From: Brachybacterium sp. Z12 | GTDB taxonomy: Bacteria; Actinomycetota; Actinomycetes; Actinomycetales; Dermabacteraceae | Length of the DNA stretch: 64,000 bases | Direction of reading: 5' to 3' | NCBI RefSeq assembly: GCF_014400405.1 | Contig: NZ_CP060496.1 | Coordinates: 992,001-1,056,000, forward strand | Part shown: positions 54,406 to 63,792 of the stretch, one piece after another | Numbering within the stretch: position 1 is the first letter of the stretch | Layout of the letters: each line of letters begins with the position of its first letter | Made by a program: the position numbers and the translations under genes | Notes under the pieces: generated by a model | The model's database searches: none | Told to the model about the DNA's origin: nothing | Seen by the model: only the letters and a program-made list of their open reading frames with translations

Positions 54406-55576
54406 GTGGACCTGTATGAGTACCAGGCCCGCGATCTCTTCGAGAAGCACGGCGTGCCCGTGCTCGGAGGAGTTGTCGCGGAGGATCCTGCCACTGCCAA
54501 GGCCGGTGCCGAGAAGCTCGGCACCCCGGTCGTCGTCGTCAAGGCCCAGGTCAAGACCGGTGGTCGTGGCAAGGCCGGTGGCGTGAAGATCGCCAAGTCC
54601 CCCGAGGAGGCGGAGCAGCAGGCTTCCGAGATCCTCGGCATGGATATCAAGGGCCACACCGTGCATCGTGTGATGGTCGCCGCCGGTGCCGACATCGCCG
54701 AGAGTACTACTTCTCGCTGCTGCTGGACCGCGCGAACCGCAACTACCTGGCCATGTGCTCGGTCGAGGGCGGCATGGAGATCGAGCAGCTGGCCGTCGAG
54801 CGCCCCGAGGCGCTCGCCCGCGTGGCCGTCGATCCCAACGTCGGCATCGACGCCGCCAAGGCCAAGGAGATCGTCGAGGCGGCGAAGTTCGACGCCGAGA
54901 CCGCCGCGAAGGTCGCCCCCGTGCTGGAGAAGCTCTGGGACGTCTACCGCGAGGAGGACGCGACCCTGGTCGAGGTCAACCCGCTGGTCAAGACCGGTGA
55001 TGGGGAGATCGTCGCCCTGGACGGCAAGATCACCCTCGACGACAACGCGGTGTTCCGCCAGGAGGGTCACGCAGAGCTCGTCGACCTCGCCTCCGAGGAT
55101 CCGCTGGAGACCAAGGCCAAGGCGCTGGATCTCAACTACGTCAAGCTCGACGGCGAGGTCGGCATCATCGGCAACGGCGCGGGCCTGGTCATGTCCACCC
55201 TCGACGTGGTCGCCTACGCCGGTGAGTCCCACGGCGTGAAGCCTGCGAACTTCCTCGACATCGGCGGCGGCGGCGCTCCGCCGAGGTGATGACCAACGGC
55301 CTCGACGTCATCCTCGGCGATGAGCAGGTCTCCGCCGTGTTCGTCAACGTCTTCGGCGGCATCACCGCATGCGACGCGGTCGCCAACGGCATCGTCGGCG
55401 CCCTGAAGAAGCTCGGCGACGCCGCGACCAAGCCGCTCGTGGTCCGCCTCGACGGCAACAACGTCGAGGAGGGTCGCAAGATCCTCGCGGACTTCGCCCA
55501 CCCCCTCGTCACCCAGGCCGACACCATGGACGGCGGCGCCGCGAAGGTCGCCGAGCTCGCCGCCGCAGGAAAGTGA
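54406..55576 (+). CDS. sucC: Succinate-CoA ligase beta subunit (two frameshifts)
   Basis: About 390 residues. [40 protein letters not shown] (ATP-grasp nucleotide loop), [20 protein letters not shown] and [19 protein letters not shown] are family blocks. Bases are missing at about 54702 (giving [13 protein letters not shown]) and 55276 (giving [15 protein letters not shown]). I prefer the GTG at 54406: AGAGGA sits 10 bases before it but only 1 base before the ATG at 54397. Works with SucD in the TCA cycle. Confidence 0.96.
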
Positions 55577-55588
55577 GCAGCACCCGAC

Positions 55589-56475
55589 ATGTCTATCTTT
55601 CTCGATGAGAACAGCAAGGTCATCGTCCAGGGCATGACGGGCTCGGAGGGCATGAAGCACTCCCAGCGCATGCTCGACTCCGGCACGAACATCGTCGGCG
55701 GCGTGAACCCGCGCAAGGCCGGCCAGTCCGTCGCCTTCGAGGGCGGCACCGAGGTGCCCGTCTTCGGCAGCGTCAAGGAGGCCATCGAGGCCACCGGAGC
55801 GAACGTCTCGGTGGTCTTCGTGCCGCCGAAGTTCGCCAAGGGTGCCGCGATCGAGGCCATCGATGCCGAGATCGAGCTCCTGGTGATCATCACCGAGGGC
55901 ATCCCGGTCAAGGACTCCGCCGAGTTCTTCAACTACTCGCAGGAGAAGGGCTCCACCCGCATCATCGGACCCAACTGCCCCGGCCTCATCAGCCCCGGCA
56001 AGTCCAACGCGGGCATCACCCCTCCAACATCACCGGTGCGGGGAAGCTGGGCCTGGTCTCCAAGTCCGGCACCCTGACATACCAGATGATGTACGAGCTG
56101 GCGGACATCGGGTTCACCACCGCCATCGGCATCGGCGGCGACCCGGTCATCGGCACCACCCACATCGATGCGCTCGAGGCGTTCGAGAACGATCCGGAGA
56201 CCGCCGGCATCGTGATGATCGGTGAGATCGGTGGAGACGCCGAGGAGCGCGCCGCCGAGTACATCAAGGCGCATGTGACCAAGCCGGTCGTCGGCTACGT
56301 CGCGGGCTTCACCGCCCCCGAGGGCAAGACCATGGGCCACGCCGGCGCCATCGTCTCCGGCTCCGCGGGCACTGCCCAGGCCAAGAAGGAGGCCCTCGAG
56401 GCCGCCGGTGTCAAGGTCGGAAAGACCCCGACCGAGACCGCTGACCTGATGCGCGAGATCATCAAGGGCCTCTGA
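55589..56475 (+). CDS. sucD: Succinate-CoA ligase alpha subunit (frameshifted)
   Basis: About 295 residues. [20 protein letters not shown] with GMTGSEG binds Co[35 protein letters not shown] and [20 protein letters not shown] with the phospho-His are diagnostic. One C missing in the run 56019-56022 breaks the frame; repaired it reads [20 protein letters not shown]. The last codons and the stop lie inside a tandem duplication. Confidence 0.96.
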
Positions 56476-56508
56476 CGAGTCCCTGAAAGGGCCTCTGACA
56501 AGTCCCTG
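56464..56508 (+). repeat. Direct duplication across the sucD stop codon
   Basis: A 22-base unit at 56464-56485 recurs at 56487-56508 with one difference (CGAG against CAAG). The first copy contains the last sucD codons (Lys-Gly-Leu) and the TGA; the second repeats them out of use. Period 23. Confidence 0.9.
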
Positions 56509-56509
56509 T

Positions 56510-56549
56510 CACGGTGCCCCGGACCCCTGCGAGGGTCCGGGGCACCGTG
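56510..56549 (+). terminator. Terminator of sucCD
   Basis: CACGGTGCCCCGGACCC and GGGTCCGGGGCACCGTG form a perfect 17-bp stem with a 6-base loop. Confidence 0.93.
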
Positions 56550-56659
56550 CTGTCCGGGGCGGGCTGTGGCGGCCATGCACTGGTTCACCTCCGCCGCGCC
56601 GATGCCGCTGCGCCGAGAACACCGATCGCTCGCAGAAGTGGAAGGTATCGGTGATCTCG

Positions 56660-56758
56660 GCGATCGCCTCGGGGCGTGTCGTCATGGAGGAAGCGATTGC
56701 CTCGAGGCGTGTCGTCACGGATGGAGCGATTGCCTCGGGGCGTGTCGTCGCGAATGGA
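56660..56758. repeat. Three tandem 33-bp repeats upstream of the DtxR-type gene
   Basis: Units at 56660-56692, 56693-56725 and 56726-56758. Each starts GCGAT(C/T)GCCTCG(G/A)GGCG and goes on TGTCGTC; the last 9 bases vary most. Units 2 and 3 differ by few bases. The unit length is a multiple of both 3 and 11, so it could encode an 11-residue repeat or place three sites on one face of the helix. The stretch 56550-56849 holds no convincing gene; the open frames across the repeats (for example AIASGRVV repeats) have no good start. Confidence 0.9.
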
Positions 56759-56849
56759 GCAGCGGACGCCGGTGGCGAAATCGCACGTCGCGGCTCGGAA
56801 CGCGGACTAAGCTGGACCGAGCCAGTCGTGCAGCTACTGAGGAGGGCCC

Positions 56850-57518
56850 GTGTCCGGAGATCTCATCGACACCACAGAGATGTACCTGAAGACGGTGTTC
56901 GAGCTCCACGAGGCCGGCATCGCCCCCATGAGGGCCCGGATCGCCGAGCGGCTGGGCCACTCGGGCCCCACGGTCTCCCAGACCGTCGCGCGGATGGAGC
57001 GGGACGGGCTGCTCTACCTCGACGACCAGCGACGGATCCGGCTGACCGATCAGGGCACCGAGGTCGCCACCGACGTGATGCGCAAGCATCGCCTGGCCGA
57101 GCGGCATCTGCTCGACGTGATCGGGCTCGATTACGCCCACGTCCACGAGGAGGCGTGCCGGTGGGAGCACGTGATGAGCCTCGAGGTCGAGAAGCGCCTG
57201 GCACAGAAGATGGAACCGCCGTACGTGGACCCGTACGGCAACCCGATCCCCGGCCTCGCAGCCCTCGGGATCGACGAGACCCACGACACTTCCTTGGGTA
57301 AAGACCCTTCCAACCCGTCCCGAGAGCTGAGCGAGACGGTTGCCGATGGTGAGAGGCGCCAGGTGCGTCTCGAGCGGATCGGCGAACGGGTGCAGAGCGA
57401 TGTCGAGCTCCTCGGAGAACTTGCACGTCACGGCATCTTTCACGGAGTTCTGGTGGGTGTTGAGCGGGTGGGGGACAGCTTCATCCTGCGGGGCCCTGCC
57501 GGGGTGAGGTCGCCGTGA
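56850..57518 (+). CDS. DtxR/IdeR-family metal-dependent regulator
   Basis: 222 residues, GTG start behind [27 protein letters not shown] begins the winged helix-turn-helix, [20 protein letters not shown] is the recognition part, [20 protein letters not shown] then ACRWEHVMS carries the metal ligands (Cys, Glu, His spaced as in DtxR), and [12 protein letters not shown] is the usual loop. The C-terminal SH3-like part is present ([11 protein letters not shown]). Senses iron or manganese; which one cannot be read here. Confidence 0.93.
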   Translation: MSGDLIDTTEMYLKTVFELHEAGIAPMRARIAERLGHSGPTVSQTVARMERDGLLYLDDQRRIRLTDQGTEVATDVMRKHRLAERHLLDVIGLDYAHVHEEACRWEHVMSLEVEKRLAQKMEPPYVDPYGNPIPGLAALGIDETHDTSLGKDPSNPSRELSETVADGERRQVRLERIGERVQSDVELLGELARHGIFHGVLVGVERVGDSFILRGPAGVRSP

Positions 57519-57554
57519 CGGACGTGATGGCGGACCAGCTGCACGTGACAGCCC

Positions 57555-57757
57555 AGACCGCCGGGTAAAGGCTCCGTCAAGCTCTTCCCAGAAGCTTCCT
57601 GTCACCCTGACGCGCAGGCGGTCTCCGCCCTCTAGTCTCGAGGGCGTGCCAAGGCGACAAGAGCCTCGGCACTCCCCGGAAAGCCCCACGCGCACCGGAT
57701 CGGGATGCGAGACGCCGTAGATGCGCAAGGGCAGTGCCCGGGGCTGGGAGCCACCAC
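57555..57757 (+). promoter_or_regulatory. Structured leader before the NlpC/P60 gene
   Basis: About 200 bases with several stems: AGACCGCC/GGCGGTCT (57555, 57617), GCCCTC/GAGGGC around TAGTCT (57627-57645; TAGTCT could be the -10), and CCCCGG with CCGGGG enclosing the part up to the ribosome site GGGAG. Cell-wall hydrolase genes of actinobacteria often have c-di-AMP (ydaO-type) riboswitches; I do not see that family's core blocks clearly, so this stays a candidate. Confidence 0.35.
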
Positions 57758-58603
57758 GTGTCGAAGACTGCGAACAACACTCACCGCCGCGCCATGCGCA
57801 CGGTGACCCCTGTGACCCGGGCAGGACGTGCCGGTGCAGGAGCCGCGATGGCCGCCGCCATGCTGTTCGGCGGAGCCGCTGCCGCCACCGCGGAGCCGCA
57901 GGCCGATGCTCCCCAGGCGGATGGCGCCGCCGCGCTGAGCCCCGTCATGGTCCCCGCCGTGGGGATCCCCGCCGTCGAGGTCGCCGACGAGGACGCCGAG
58001 CCCGCGCTCGCCCCCGTCGCCGGTGCGATCTCCATCGAGGTCGGTCCCACGGAAGAGGAGATCGCTGCGGCCGAGGCCGCCGAGCGTGAGGCCGCTGAGC
58101 GCGCCGCCGAGGAGCAGGAGTCCGAGGAGAACGCCGAGACCCGCGAGGACGACGGCGCCTCCCGCTCCGAGGAGCGCTCCAGCAGCCAGGGTGAGGATTC
58201 CTCGTCGCAGCAGGAGTCCTCCTCCGGAGAGTCGCAGCAGGAGCAGTCCGCCCCCGCGCCGTCTGCCTCCAAGGGCAACTCGATCCTGTCCACCGCACGC
58301 TCCGGCATCGGCACCCCCTATGTCTACGGCGGCACCTCCACCTCCGGCTGGGACTGCTCCGGCTTCGTGCAGTGGGTCTACGGCCAGCACGGCATCAACC
58401 TGCCGCGCGGCGCCGCCGACCAGGCTGCTGCGGGCACCGTCATCCCCCGCTCCGAGGCCCGCCCCGGTGACCTGGTCTACAAGCCCGGCCACGTCGGCAT
58501 CTACGCCGGCGGCAACCAGTTCGTCGATGCCGGCAACAGCCGCGTGGACACCACCGAGCGCAACATCTACTCCGGCAGCTGGACCTTCATCCGCATCGGC
58601 TGA
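57758..58603 (+). CDS. Secreted NlpC/P60 cell-wall peptidase
   Basis: 281 residues, GTG start. A basic N-terminus and hydrophobic run ending GGAAAATAEP give a Sec signal peptide. Residues 60-165 are a low-complexity Ala/Glu then Ser/Gln/Glu linker. The C-terminal NlpC/P60 domain has GIGTPYVYGGTSTSGWDCSG with the catalytic Cys, RSEARPGDLVYKPGHVGIYA with the His, and FVDAGNSRVDTTE. It cleaves peptidoglycan stem peptides outside the cell. Confidence 0.92.
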   Translation: MSKTANNTHRRAMRTVTPVTRAGRAGAGAAMAAAMLFGGAAAATAEPQADAPQADGAAALSPVMVPAVGIPAVEVADEDAEPALAPVAGAISIEVGPTEEEIAAAEAAEREAAERAAEEQESEENAETREDDGASRSEERSSSQGEDSSSQQESSSGESQQEQSAPAPSASKGNSILSTARSGIGTPYVYGGTSTSGWDCSGFVQWVYGQHGINLPRGAADQAAAGTVIPRSEARPGDLVYKPGHVGIYAGGNQFVDAGNSRVDTTERNIYSGSWTFIRIG

Positions 58604-58620
58604 GCTCCGCGCCGCCGCAT

Positions 58621-58654
58621 CGGCCCCGCCCCACCTGATGGTGGTGCGGGGCCG
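58621..58654 (+). terminator. Terminator after the NlpC/P60 gene
   Basis: CGGCCCCGCCCCACC and GGTGGTGCGGGGCCG pair over 15 bp with one mismatch and a TGAT loop. Confidence 0.85.
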
Positions 58655-58706
58655 CTCCCATTCCCGGGGCGGGTAATGGGGGTGGTGGTGCCGGTACCGT
58701 GTCCTC

Positions 58707-59528
58707 GTGTCCTCCGCTAGAGATCTCCTCGCCGTCGCTCTGCTGCTCGCCGCCACGGTGCTCGGCGCCCTCTGGCTGCCGGCCACCTGGTTCCATGACC
58801 ACGTGGTCGAGAAGGACGGGTTCCTCGCCATCACCGAGCCGCTCGCCGACGACCCCGCCTTCCAGCGCACGCTCAGCGACAGCGCCGTCGAGACCATCCT
58901 CGGAGACGACCGCCTCCCGGCCTGGGTCCAGGAACGACTGACACCCCTGGCCGAGGAACAGGCCACCGCTCTCACCGGCACCGGCGTCTACACCACGATG
59001 TGGGAGGCGACCATGGCTGAGCTGCACGGCGCCCTGTTCACACCCGGCGCCTCCGAACTGGACGTCGATCTCGGCCCGGCGATCGATCGGATCCTCACAC
59101 CGGTCGAGAAGCGCCTGCCCATCGAGATCCCGCGTCCCGAGGATGCCACCATCACCCTGGCGAGCATCCCTGACGTGCCGCTGCTGACGCGGATCGCCAG
59201 CCTCACCCCCTGGGCGACATGGACGGGCCCGGCCGCGCTCGGCCTGGCGGCACTCGCCCTGATGATCGCTGCGCACCGTCGCACCATGCTGACCCTCGCG
59301 GGACTGGGAGGGATCATGGCAGGAGGAGCAGTGTGGTGGCTGGCCCAGCAGATCGAGACCGTGGTGCCCGACTCGATCGACCAGGCGGTGTTCCTGGGAC
59401 CGATCGTCCAGGTCTTCCAGAACCGCTTCGAGACCGCGATGATGCCCCAGGGCGTGATCCTGCTCGGGGCGGGCGCGCTGGTGACCGCGGTGGGTCTGGT
59501 GCTGGTGGGCCTGCACCGGAGGCCCTGA
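58707..59528 (+). CDS. Membrane protein with large extracytoplasmic domain, unknown
   Basis: 273 residues. First helix at about 7-25 (LLAVALLLAATVLGALWLPA), an outside domain of about 145 residues (ITEPLADDPAFQRTLSDSAV; TGTGVYTTMWEATMAELHGA; EIPRPEDATITLASIPDV), then three helices (around PAALGLAALALMIAAHRR, LAGLGGIMAGGAVWWLAQQI and GVILLGAGALVTAVGLVLVG). GTG start. Proteins of this layout recur in actinobacteria without an assigned role. Confidence 0.65.
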   Translation: MSSARDLLAVALLLAATVLGALWLPATWFHDHVVEKDGFLAITEPLADDPAFQRTLSDSAVETILGDDRLPAWVQERLTPLAEEQATALTGTGVYTTMWEATMAELHGALFTPGASELDVDLGPAIDRILTPVEKRLPIEIPRPEDATITLASIPDVPLLTRIASLTPWATWTGPAALGLAALALMIAAHRRTMLTLAGLGGIMAGGAVWWLAQQIETVVPDSIDQAVFLGPIVQVFQNRFETAMMPQGVILLGAGALVTAVGLVLVGLHRRP

Positions 59529-59540
59529 GGGCCGGTGCGG

Positions 59541-60360
59541 TCAGAACATCCCGAGCCGTTCGAAGGCGGTGACGATGCCGTGCTCCAGCGGGCCCGGGAC
59601 AGTGCTGCCCGGCAGCCTCCAGCACTGCGGAGGAGGCGCCCTCGATGCTGATCGCCGTTCCGGCCGCACGCAGCATCCCCAGGTCATTCATCCCGTCACC
59701 GATCCCCACGGTCGAGGCATGGTCCATGCCCAGATGATCGGCGACGATCTCCACCCCGTCGGCCTTGTCGACCGAGACCAGGTGCAGCTCACCGGAGCTG
59801 ACGTCGTCGGTGATCGAGTTGGGCAGCGCGCCCACCTCGGGTCCGATCTCCGCTGCCAGCTGCTCCACCCGGATCGGTGAGCCCCACAGCGAGATCTTCG
59901 CGAACGATTCGGAGGTGAGGTCCTCGGGCAGGACGATCGCATCGATCAGGTCCTGCAGCCCGTTGCCCACGCCGTCCTCCGGGAGCGGAGGGCGCACCCG
60001 TGCCCGCAGCTCGCGCGCGGAACGCGGCGTGCACAGCAGCGCCTCGGGAGTCTCGAGGCTGAAGGGGATGTCGTGACGCTGCAGCACCTCGACGGCGCGC
60101 CGCCCTAGCTCATCGGGGAAGCGCTGATCCTTCAGCAGCTGCTCGCCGACCCGGATCCATCCGCCGGCGGAGGCCACCACCCCGTCGAACAGGGCGGCCA
60201 CCTCGGGAGCCACGATAGAGAGCGGACGACCGGTGCTCAGCAGGATCACGTGCCCGTTCGCACGCGCCTGCTCGACGGCCTCGGCATGCGCGCGCGGGGC
60301 CACCCCGCGATGCGCGAAGGTGCCGTCGAAATCGATGAATACGCAGCGGCGATCTGCCAC
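59541..60360 (-). CDS. HAD-superfamily hydrolase, Cof/sugar-phosphatase type (frameshifted end)
   Basis: About 272 residues. VFIDFDGTFAHRGVAPRAHA is motif I (nucleophile Asp), VILLSTGRPLSIVAPEVAAL the Cof-type motif II region, and GIGDGMNDLGMLRAAGTAIS the motif III/IV with G-D-G-x-N-D. The cap lies between. Near 59608-59610 (plus strand) the frame shifts by one extra or two missing bases; the true end reads PGPLEHGIVTAFERLGMF. Substrate unknown. Confidence 0.85.
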
Positions 60361-60450
60361 GGACGCTCCCTCTTCCCTGGTGGTGACTCGGAGGCACCAG
60401 CCTAGGCGAGCACGACCGGACCCGGGGCCCCCGGCAGACGGAGCGGTGCG

Positions 60451-61290
60451 TCAGCGCCGCCGGTGCAGGCTCGCCACCACCGAGACGGTCACCTCCGAGG
60501 TACCGGTCAGCAGGGCGCGCAGCTCCTGCTCGCCCACGTGACGGGCACTCGGCGTCATCGCCACCAGGTCCCGCGCGGTGGGGGCGTCGAGCGCAAGGGC
60601 GAAGCTCACCGGCACGGTGCGGACCGTGGTGAACAGAGGATCCAGCACCTCGTGGAGCCGCTCCTCCTTGCGCGGGTCCACACCCACCATCCCGGGCACC
60701 GCCGTGCGCAGCTGCTCGAGGTGATCGGGGGCGGGGCGCACCACCAGCAGATGGCCGCCCGGGGCGAGCACCCGCGCGAACTCCTCGGGGTGGCGCGGAG
60801 CGAACACGTCGAGCACCAGATCCGTCGAGCCATCGGCGAGGGGGAAGCGGGTGAACACGTCCCAGCTGGCCGCCGCGGCCCGCTCATGGGCCCGTGCGGC
60901 GAAGCGCAGGGCACGCACCGAGGTGTCAACCCCCAGCCCGTGCGCGTCAGGCCGCTGCTCGAGCAGGCCGGCGAGGTAGTAGCCGGTGCCGCAGCCGATG
61001 TCGAGGATCCGGCGGATGTGCGGGGGAGCGATCTGCGCGATCGCCTCCCGCAGCGGGGCGTAGGCGCCGGTGGCCAGGAAGCTGTCCCTCGCCCGGGCCA
61101 TGTCGTCATCATCGCCGCTGGTCGGGGAGGCGCCTGCGAGCAGCGGGGCGTAGCCGGCGCGGGCGAGGTCGAAGGAATGGTGTCGCGAGCATCGCAGCGT
61201 GCGCTCGGCGAGCTCCACGGGCTCCGCGCAGTGCGGGCAGCGCAGGCTCTCGAGCCAGGGGAGGAGGGCGGAGGGAGCGGGACGGGACAC
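60451..61290 (-). CDS. RlmA-like 23S rRNA (guanine-N1) methyltransferase
   Basis: 279 residues. The N-terminal zinc ribbon LRCPHCAEPVELAERTLRCS then RHHSFDLARAGYAPLL has the C-x2-C and C-x3-H ligands of RlmA(I)/RlmA(II); the SAM-binding motif is ILDIGCGTGYYLAGLLEQRP; PLADGSTDLVLDVFAPRHPE, RVLAPGGHLLVVRPAPDHLE and a late AMTPSARHV block fit the family. The Gram-positive members (TlrB) methylate G748 and can affect macrolide binding. I prefer GTG at 61290 over TTG at 61314. Confidence 0.88.
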   Translation of the reverse strand: MSRPAPSALLPWLESLRCPHCAEPVELAERTLRCSRHHSFDLARAGYAPLLAGASPTSGDDDDMARARDSFLATGAYAPLREAIAQIAPPHIRRILDIGCGTGYYLAGLLEQRPDAHGLGVDTSVRALRFAARAHERAAAASWDVFTRFPLADGSTDLVLDVFAPRHPEEFARVLAPGGHLLVVRPAPDHLEQLRTAVPGMVGVDPRKEERLHEVLDPLFTTVRTVPVSFALALDAPTARDLVAMTPSARHVGEQELRALLTGTSEVTVSVVASLHRRR

Positions 61291-61328
61291 AGGAGCCAGG
61301 GTACGTCCGGCCAATGCTGGGGCGCCCC

Positions 61329-63700
61329 TCAGACCCCGAGGTACTGCGCCAGATGCTTCCCGGTGAGCGACGATGCCTCGGCGACGAGCTGCGCGGGCGT
61401 GCCCTCGAAGACCACCCGCCCGCCGTCGACGCCCGCCCCGGGGCCGAGATCGATCAGATGATCGGCGTGAGCCATCACCGCCTGATGATGCTCGATCACG
61501 ATCACCGTCTTCCCCGAATCCACGAGGCGGTCCAGCAGGGAGAGCAGCTGGTCGACGTCTGCGAGGTGCAGGCCGGTGGTCGGCTCGTCGAGCACATAGA
61601 TGCCGCCCTTGTCACCCATGCGGGTAGCGAGCTTCAGACGCTGGCGCTCGCCGCCGGAGAGCGTGGTCAGGGGCTGCCCGATGGTCAGATACCCGAGCCC
61701 GACGTCCTCGAGGTGGCCCAGCAGCTTCGCGGCTGCCGGCACCTTGGTCTCCGCAGCGGAGAACAGCTCGCGGGCCTGGGTGACGGAGAGGGCGAGCACC
61801 TCGGCGATGTCCTTCCCCCGAAGCGGTGCTCGAGCACGTCGGTGCGGAACCGCCTGCCCTCGCATTCCTCGCAGGGCGTGGCGACGGTCTCCATGAAGCC
61901 GAGCTCGGTGTAGATCATTCCTGCCCCCTTGCAGACCGGGCAGGCACCCTCGGAGTTGTTCGAGAACAGGGCGGGCTTGACCCCGTTCGCTTTCGCGAAT
62001 GCTTTCCGGATCGGCTCCAGCAGCCCGGTGTAGGTCGCCGGGTTCGAACGCCGGGAGCCGCGGATCGCGGTCTGGTCCACCACGATCGCCTCGGCCTCCT
62101 TCGGCATCAGCCGTGCACCAGCGAGCTCTTCCCGGAACCGGCCACTCCCGTGATCACTGTGAGCACCCCGAGCGGGATGTCCACGTCCACGGACCGCAGG
62201 TTGTGGTGGTCGGCGCCGCGGATCGCGAGAGACCCGGAGGGCTCCCGCACCGTCCCCTTCAGCGCCGTCCGTCGGTCCAGGTGACGGCCGGTGAGGGTGT
62301 CGGAGGCGCGCAAGCCCTCCAAGTCGCCTTCGTACTGGACGGCGCCGCCCTCGGCCCCGGCCCGCGGGCCCAGATCGATCACATGATCCGCTATCGCGAT
62401 GGTTTCGGGCTTGTGCTCGACCACGAGCACGGTGTTCCCCTTGTCCCGCAGGTCCTCGAGCAGCGAGTTCATGGTGGTGATGTCGTGGGGGTGCAGGCCG
62501 ATCGTCGGCTCGTCGAAGACATAGGTGACATCGGTCAGCGCCGAGCCGAGATGGCGGATCATCCTGGTGCGCTGGGACTCTCCTCCCGAGAGGGTGCCTG
62601 TGGGCCGGTCGAGGGAAAGATAGCCCAGGCCGATCTTCACGAAGGCGTCCAGCAGCGCGGAGAGGTTCCCCAGCAGCGGGCCGACGCTCGCACTGGTGTG
62701 CCGGGACCGCAGCGCGGCGACCCAGTCAGCGAGTTCGGTGATCTGGAGGGCGTTCGCCTCGGCGATCGAGAGCCCGTCGATCCGTGAACTGCGGGCGTGC
62801 TCCGCCAGACGCGTGCCCTCGCACTCCGGGCAGTTCACGAAGGTGACCGCCCGGTCCACGAACGCACGGATATGGGGCTGCATCGAGTCGCGGTCCTTGG
62901 ACAGCATCGACTTCTGGATCTTCGGGATCAGGCCCTCATAGGTCATATTCGCCCCGTCGAGCTTCACCTTGGTGGGCTCCCGGTACAGGAAATCGTGGAG
63001 CTGACGCCTGGTGAAGGACCGGATCGGCTTGTCGACCGGGAAGAAGCCCGAGGAGGCGAACAGCTTCTCGTACCAGCCGCCAGCCGAGTACCCGGGCACC
63101 AGGAACGGTCCCTCCTCGAGCGACTTGTCCTCGTCGTACAGCTCGGTGAGATCCAGATCGGTGACCTGACCCATGCCCTCGCAGCGCGGGCACATCCCGC
63201 CCACCCGCGTGAAGGTCGTCTTCTCGGCGATGGTCTTCGCACCCTTCTGCACGGTCATCGCCCCGGAGGCGCTCACACTGGGGACGTTGAAGGAGTACGC
63301 GCCGGGCCCGCCGACGTGCGGCTCGGCGAGCTTGGAGAACAGGGTTCGCAGGTAGGCGTTCGCGTCCGTCGCGGTGCCGACGGTCGAGCGGACGTTCGCC
63401 CCCATCCGCTCCTGGTCGACGATGATGGCGGTGGTCAGCCCGTCAGGGAGTCCACATCGGGCCGGGCCAGCTGCGGCATGAAGCCCTGCACGAAGGAGCT
63501 GTAGGTCTCGTTGATCATCCGCTGCGACTCGGCGGCGATCGTGCCGAACACCAGTGAGCTCTTCCCAGAGCCGGAGACCCCGGTGAAGACCGTCAGGCGA
63601 CGTTTGGGGATATCGAGGGAGATGCCGCGGAGGTTGTTCTCTCGCGCACCGCGCACCCGGATCAGATCGTGGGCATCAGCAGCATGGGGGAGGCGGGCAT
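61329..63700 (-). CDS. UvrA-like ABC ATPase, short form (four frameshifts)
   Basis: About 791 residues with two ABC modules. Module 1: [58 protein letters not shown] and [14 protein letters not shown]. Module 2: [33 protein letters not shown] and [20 protein letters not shown]. Zinc pairs [25 protein letters not shown] and CEECEGRRF. It lacks the length of true UvrA (about 950), like UvrA2/drug-resistance paralogues. Bases are missing at 63686-63690, 63439-63441, 62111-62112 and 61815-61819 (plus strand). Start ATG 63700 ([16 protein letters not shown] after repair) has GAGGAG upstream. Confidence 0.88.
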
Positions 63701-63792
63701 CGAACAGCTCCTCAGGGCGCGGTGGGGCGCGATTCGTCCCACGCCCGCGCCATTGTGCCACTCGCCCTCACAGCCCCGGCTAGCCTGGAGCG

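Noticed and set aside
56660-56758. 33-bp repeats as a CRISPR array
   Set aside because: The units abut directly with no unique spacers, and no cas gene is near.
62035-62060. GGGTTCGAACGCC as a tRNA T-arm
   Set aside because: It lies inside the UvrA-like coding sequence and no acceptor or anticodon stem surrounds it.
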